Assembly (NCBI RefSeq): GCF_001663155.1
Contig: NZ_CP015963.1
Coordinates: 992,001 to 1,056,000, forward strand
Reading direction: 5' to 3'
Source: Altererythrobacter ishigakiensis
GTDB lineage: Bacteria > Pseudomonadota > Alphaproteobacteria > Sphingomonadales > Sphingomonadaceae
Length of the DNA stretch: 64,000 bases
The translations under genes and the position numbers were made by a program. Position 1 is the stretch's first letter; each line of letters opens with the position of its first letter. Shown one piece after another: positions 61,850-64,000 of this stretch. The notes under the pieces were generated by a model. That model ran no database searches. It was not told the DNA's origin and worked only from the letters and a program-made list of their open reading frames with translations.

Positions 61850-63882
61850 TGGGTCTGGTCTGCATGCGATCTCGGTTCCGTGCTCTCGCGAAAAAGGTTG
61901 GGCAAGTCATATCGGTGCTTGCCTGCGTGCTTTACTTGCAGGCGCCAGCAGCCGCTTCGTCAGAACCACGCATTCATGCAATGTTTGTGGGCATAGCTGA
62001 TTACAAGCACGGCGAAAAACGGGAAGAGGGCGGGCCAAGGCCGGTTTTTGAAGACCTTGCAGGCGCGCCCGCTGATATAGCGGCAATCACCTCTGCGTTT
62101 GAATCCCGTATTACCCTTGCCCAGTCGAAAGTGCTTCTTGACGAACAGGCAAGCCGCGAAGGAATTATATCCACCTTCAACACGCTGGCCACCGATGCAG
62201 AACCAGGGGACTTCATCCTGTTCTACTACAGTGGGCACGGCGCGCAGGTCTATGACCTTTCGGGCCAGCAGCTGAGCGGTTACAGCAGCACTATTGTGCC
62301 ATGGGATGCGCGCGATCCGGGTCTTCCAATGAGCGCAGCAGGCGACATCCTGGACAATGAACTGCGCATCTTGATCGATTCAGCGCGCGCGCGTGGAATC
62401 AACGTGGTTACAATCTTCGACAGCTGCAATTCAGGCACTGCAACACGGGACCCTACATTCGACAGCACCATGATACGTAATCGCGGCGCGCCTGCCTTGC
62501 GCGTGGAAAACCCGATTGAGCCCAATGTAAAGACGGTAGCGGCAATGGCGCGCTCTGCCGGTGCGCCTGTCGCACAAGGTTACAGTGTGCACCTGGCTGC
62601 TGCGCCTGATGGAGCCGAGGCGCTAGAAAGATACGTAGATGGCCGCTGGCGCGGAGATTTTACCGAAGCGCTCACGAACGCGCTCGATGAACTGTCTGCC
62701 AATGCGACATATCGTGATCTGCTTGATGCCGTCCGCTTCAATCTGCGCAAGTGGCTTCGTTCTGATGGCAACGGGCGGGTAATGTTGGACATCAGGGGCG
62801 AAGGCGACCTTGATCAGCAGTTTCTCGGTGCCTGGGACCCGATTCGACTTCTGGACGGGTCTCGCGATGAAGATGGTTCATGGTCTCTGCAGGCTGGAAC
62901 CTTGGCAGGCGTCACAGTTGGTTCGCGATTTGCCGGATACGCTAGTGGCGGAGATGCACGTAGCGACAACAAACAGCCCCTTGCCGAAGCCGTCGTGTCA
63001 GCGACTTACCCGTCTTATTCCGATTTGCAGGTGGATATTGCTTCGTCGGCCAGCGCAGTTCCGGGCATGCTGGTCTGGCGCGAAACTGCGCGCGGAGCCG
63101 GTCAGACCGATCTACTGAAAGTTGCTCTACCTGCCACCGGAACACAATTGCCGGAGCCCGCAATTTCCACCTTGAGGGGCCTGCAGTTTGTAGAGCTGGT
63201 TGAAAAGGCCCCTGATCTGCTTCTTCGGAGGCGCGCAGACGGCCTGCTCGAGGTCGCGCGATGGGAAGACGATACAACGATTACTGCTTTTGACGTTTCT
63301 GACACCGGTCAATTGAAGGACGTTTTGACCCAAATCTCCCGCTATCGTCAGGTGCTGGGTTTGATTGGGGCGGGTAACAAGATTGATATCGATTTCAGGA
63401 TTAGCAGCACCGATTGCTATGGCGGCAACCCAGTTCCCGAAATTCAGTATGAAGATGGAGAGCCTAAGTTCATTGTGGGTGACCCTGAGCGTTCGCAGTT
63501 TTACTTCACACTCTCGCATCGGGGGGGCGGCAGCTTGTATCCGCATCTGATCAATCTGACGGCAAATTACGGTATCGCCCTGGTTGGAACGACTGGCCAG
63601 AATGCCGAAGAGGACAAGCTTCCCCCTGGTGCCTGCTGGAATTACGGGCCTGCGAGCATTAGCGGCGACGGGCGCGAGCATATGCTGCTGGTTATTGCGG
63701 ATCGGCCCTTGCCGGGGCTGTACAATCTCAATGCGACGGATCTCATTGCGCGCAATATTACCGATCCGCTTGACAGAATGCTCCAGAACGCAGCGCGTGG
63801 CACCCGGTCTGCTGCAACAAACGCGCCTGGGGGTATCTGGTCAGTGCGGGCAATTAGTTATGTTATCGAAGGAGAGAATTGA
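61849..63882 (+). CDS. Secreted caspase-like (peptidase C14) protein
   Basis: 677 residues from a GTG at 61849; an ATG at 61864 would be five codons shorter. The N-terminus has a basic region and hydrophobic core ending near APAAAS, a signal peptide. The caspase fold spans about residues 42-290: first strand IHAMFVGIADYKHG, catalytic His130 in FYYSGHGAQV, catalytic Cys193 in TIFDSCNSGTA. The C-terminal 380 residues are unassigned but contain a region PDLLLRRRADGLLEVARWEDD and a late cysteine pair (STDCYGG, PGACWNYG). Export places the protease outside the cytoplasm, unlike phage-defence caspases. Encoded with a lipoprotein and another exported protein. Confidence 0.85.
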   Translation: MGLVCMRSRFRALAKKVGQVISVLACVLYLQAPAAASSEPRIHAMFVGIADYKHGEKREEGGPRPVFEDLAGAPADIAAITSAFESRITLAQSKVLLDEQASREGIISTFNTLATDAEPGDFILFYYSGHGAQVYDLSGQQLSGYSSTIVPWDARDPGLPMSAAGDILDNELRILIDSARARGINVVTIFDSCNSGTATRDPTFDSTMIRNRGAPALRVENPIEPNVKTVAAMARSAGAPVAQGYSVHLAAAPDGAEALERYVDGRWRGDFTEALTNALDELSANATYRDLLDAVRFNLRKWLRSDGNGRVMLDIRGEGDLDQQFLGAWDPIRLLDGSRDEDGSWSLQAGTLAGVTVGSRFAGYASGGDARSDNKQPLAEAVVSATYPSYSDLQVDIASSASAVPGMLVWRETARGAGQTDLLKVALPATGTQLPEPAISTLRGLQFVELVEKAPDLLLRRRADGLLEVARWEDDTTITAFDVSDTGQLKDVLTQISRYRQVLGLIGAGNKIDIDFRISSTDCYGGNPVPEIQYEDGEPKFIVGDPERSQFYFTLSHRGGGSLYPHLINLTANYGIALVGTTGQNAEEDKLPPGACWNYGPASISGDGREHMLLVIADRPLPGLYNLNATDLIARNITDPLDRMLQNAARGTRSAATNAPGGIWSVRAISYVIEGEN

Positions 63883-64000
63883 TGGGGCAATTGAAACTAC
63901 GGACGGGCTATCATGCATTCTCAGGCGCGGTGCTCGCTGCAGCTATGATGATGCCGACTGTCGCGCTGGCCGATCATCATCAAGATGAAGAGGTCTCGAT
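63882..64000 (+). CDS. Exported protein, 5' part only (cut by window edge)
   Basis: The ATG at 63882 shares a base with the caspase gene stop (TGATG), and GGAGAGAA lies a few bases upstream. The 39 visible codons encode a signal peptide (hydrophobic stretch AFSGAVLAAAMMMPTVALA, likely cut before DHH) and an acidic, His-rich start of the mature protein (DHHQDEEVS). Nothing more can be said about function; it extends the lipoprotein-caspase operon. Confidence 0.7.
   Translation, partial: MGQLKLRTGYHAFSGAVLAAAMMMPTVALADHHQDEEVS

Overview
The window is almost entirely coding and is dominated by a complete, compact photosynthesis gene cluster (about 19.7-58.4 kb) of an aerobic anoxygenic phototrophic alphaproteobacterium. 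The gene order (bchIDO-crtCD / crtF-bchCXYZ-pufBALMC / tspO-bchP-pucC-bchG-ppsR-ppaA / bchFNBHLM-lhaA-puhABC-acsF-puhE-hemA-cycA) and the protein sequences fit Sphingomonadales, most likely an Erythrobacter-like member; the genus is my inference. The only Mg-protoporphyrin ester cyclase visible is the oxygen-dependent AcsF (no bchE), and there is no pufX, pufQ or puc antenna operon in the window, as expected for an aerobic phototroph with only an LH1-RC core.

Layout. 1-3.0 kb: end of a saccharopine-dehydrogenase-like reductase followed by two overlapping acetoacetate-decarboxylase-like genes. 3.0-5.0 kb (minus): a TIR-TolB-like-TPR protein. 5.1-11.1 kb (plus): CoA transferase, fused 5-oxoprolinase/hydantoinase and an NRAMP-fold transporter lacking the usual metal ligands, in one overlapping operon. 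11.1-16.8 kb (minus): galK, galT, glpD and a GH36 alpha-galactosidase in one overlapping operon, divergent from a sodium:solute symporter (16.9-18.3 kb). 18.4-19.7 kb: DUF3422 protein. 19.7-58.4 kb: photosynthesis cluster. 58.8-60.7 kb (minus): a second TIR-TolB-like-TPR protein. 61.0-64.0 kb (plus): lipoprotein, secreted caspase-like protease and the start of another exported protein.

How it works together. HemA makes 5-aminolevulinate; BchH/D/I insert Mg, BchM methylates, AcsF closes ring E, BchL/N/B reduce ring D, BchF hydrates the 3-vinyl group, BchX/Y/Z reduce ring B, BchC oxidises the hydroxyethyl side chain, and BchG plus BchP add and reduce the isoprenoid tail. CrtC/CrtD/CrtF finish methoxylated carotenoids (early crt genes are not here). 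PufB/A/L/M/C and PuhA form the LH1-RC core with a tetraheme donor; LhaA, PucC-like, PuhB/C/E are assembly factors, and a lipoprotein cytochrome c probably shuttles electrons. PpsR (repressor) and PpaA/AerR (B12-type antirepressor) are encoded inside the cluster, and I can read TGT-N12-ACA PpsR/CrtJ palindromes at bchI, crtD/crtF and bchC and degenerate versions at bchF and bchG.

Most interesting outside textbook content: the tandem PpsR operators placed 7-8 bp apart or ending one base before start codons; a 43-codon micro-ORF with a GNRA hairpin linking bchZ to pufB; an alpha-galactosidase/galT/galK/glpD operon that suggests galactosyl-glycerol catabolism; and a possible TIR/caspase neighbourhood at the right end.
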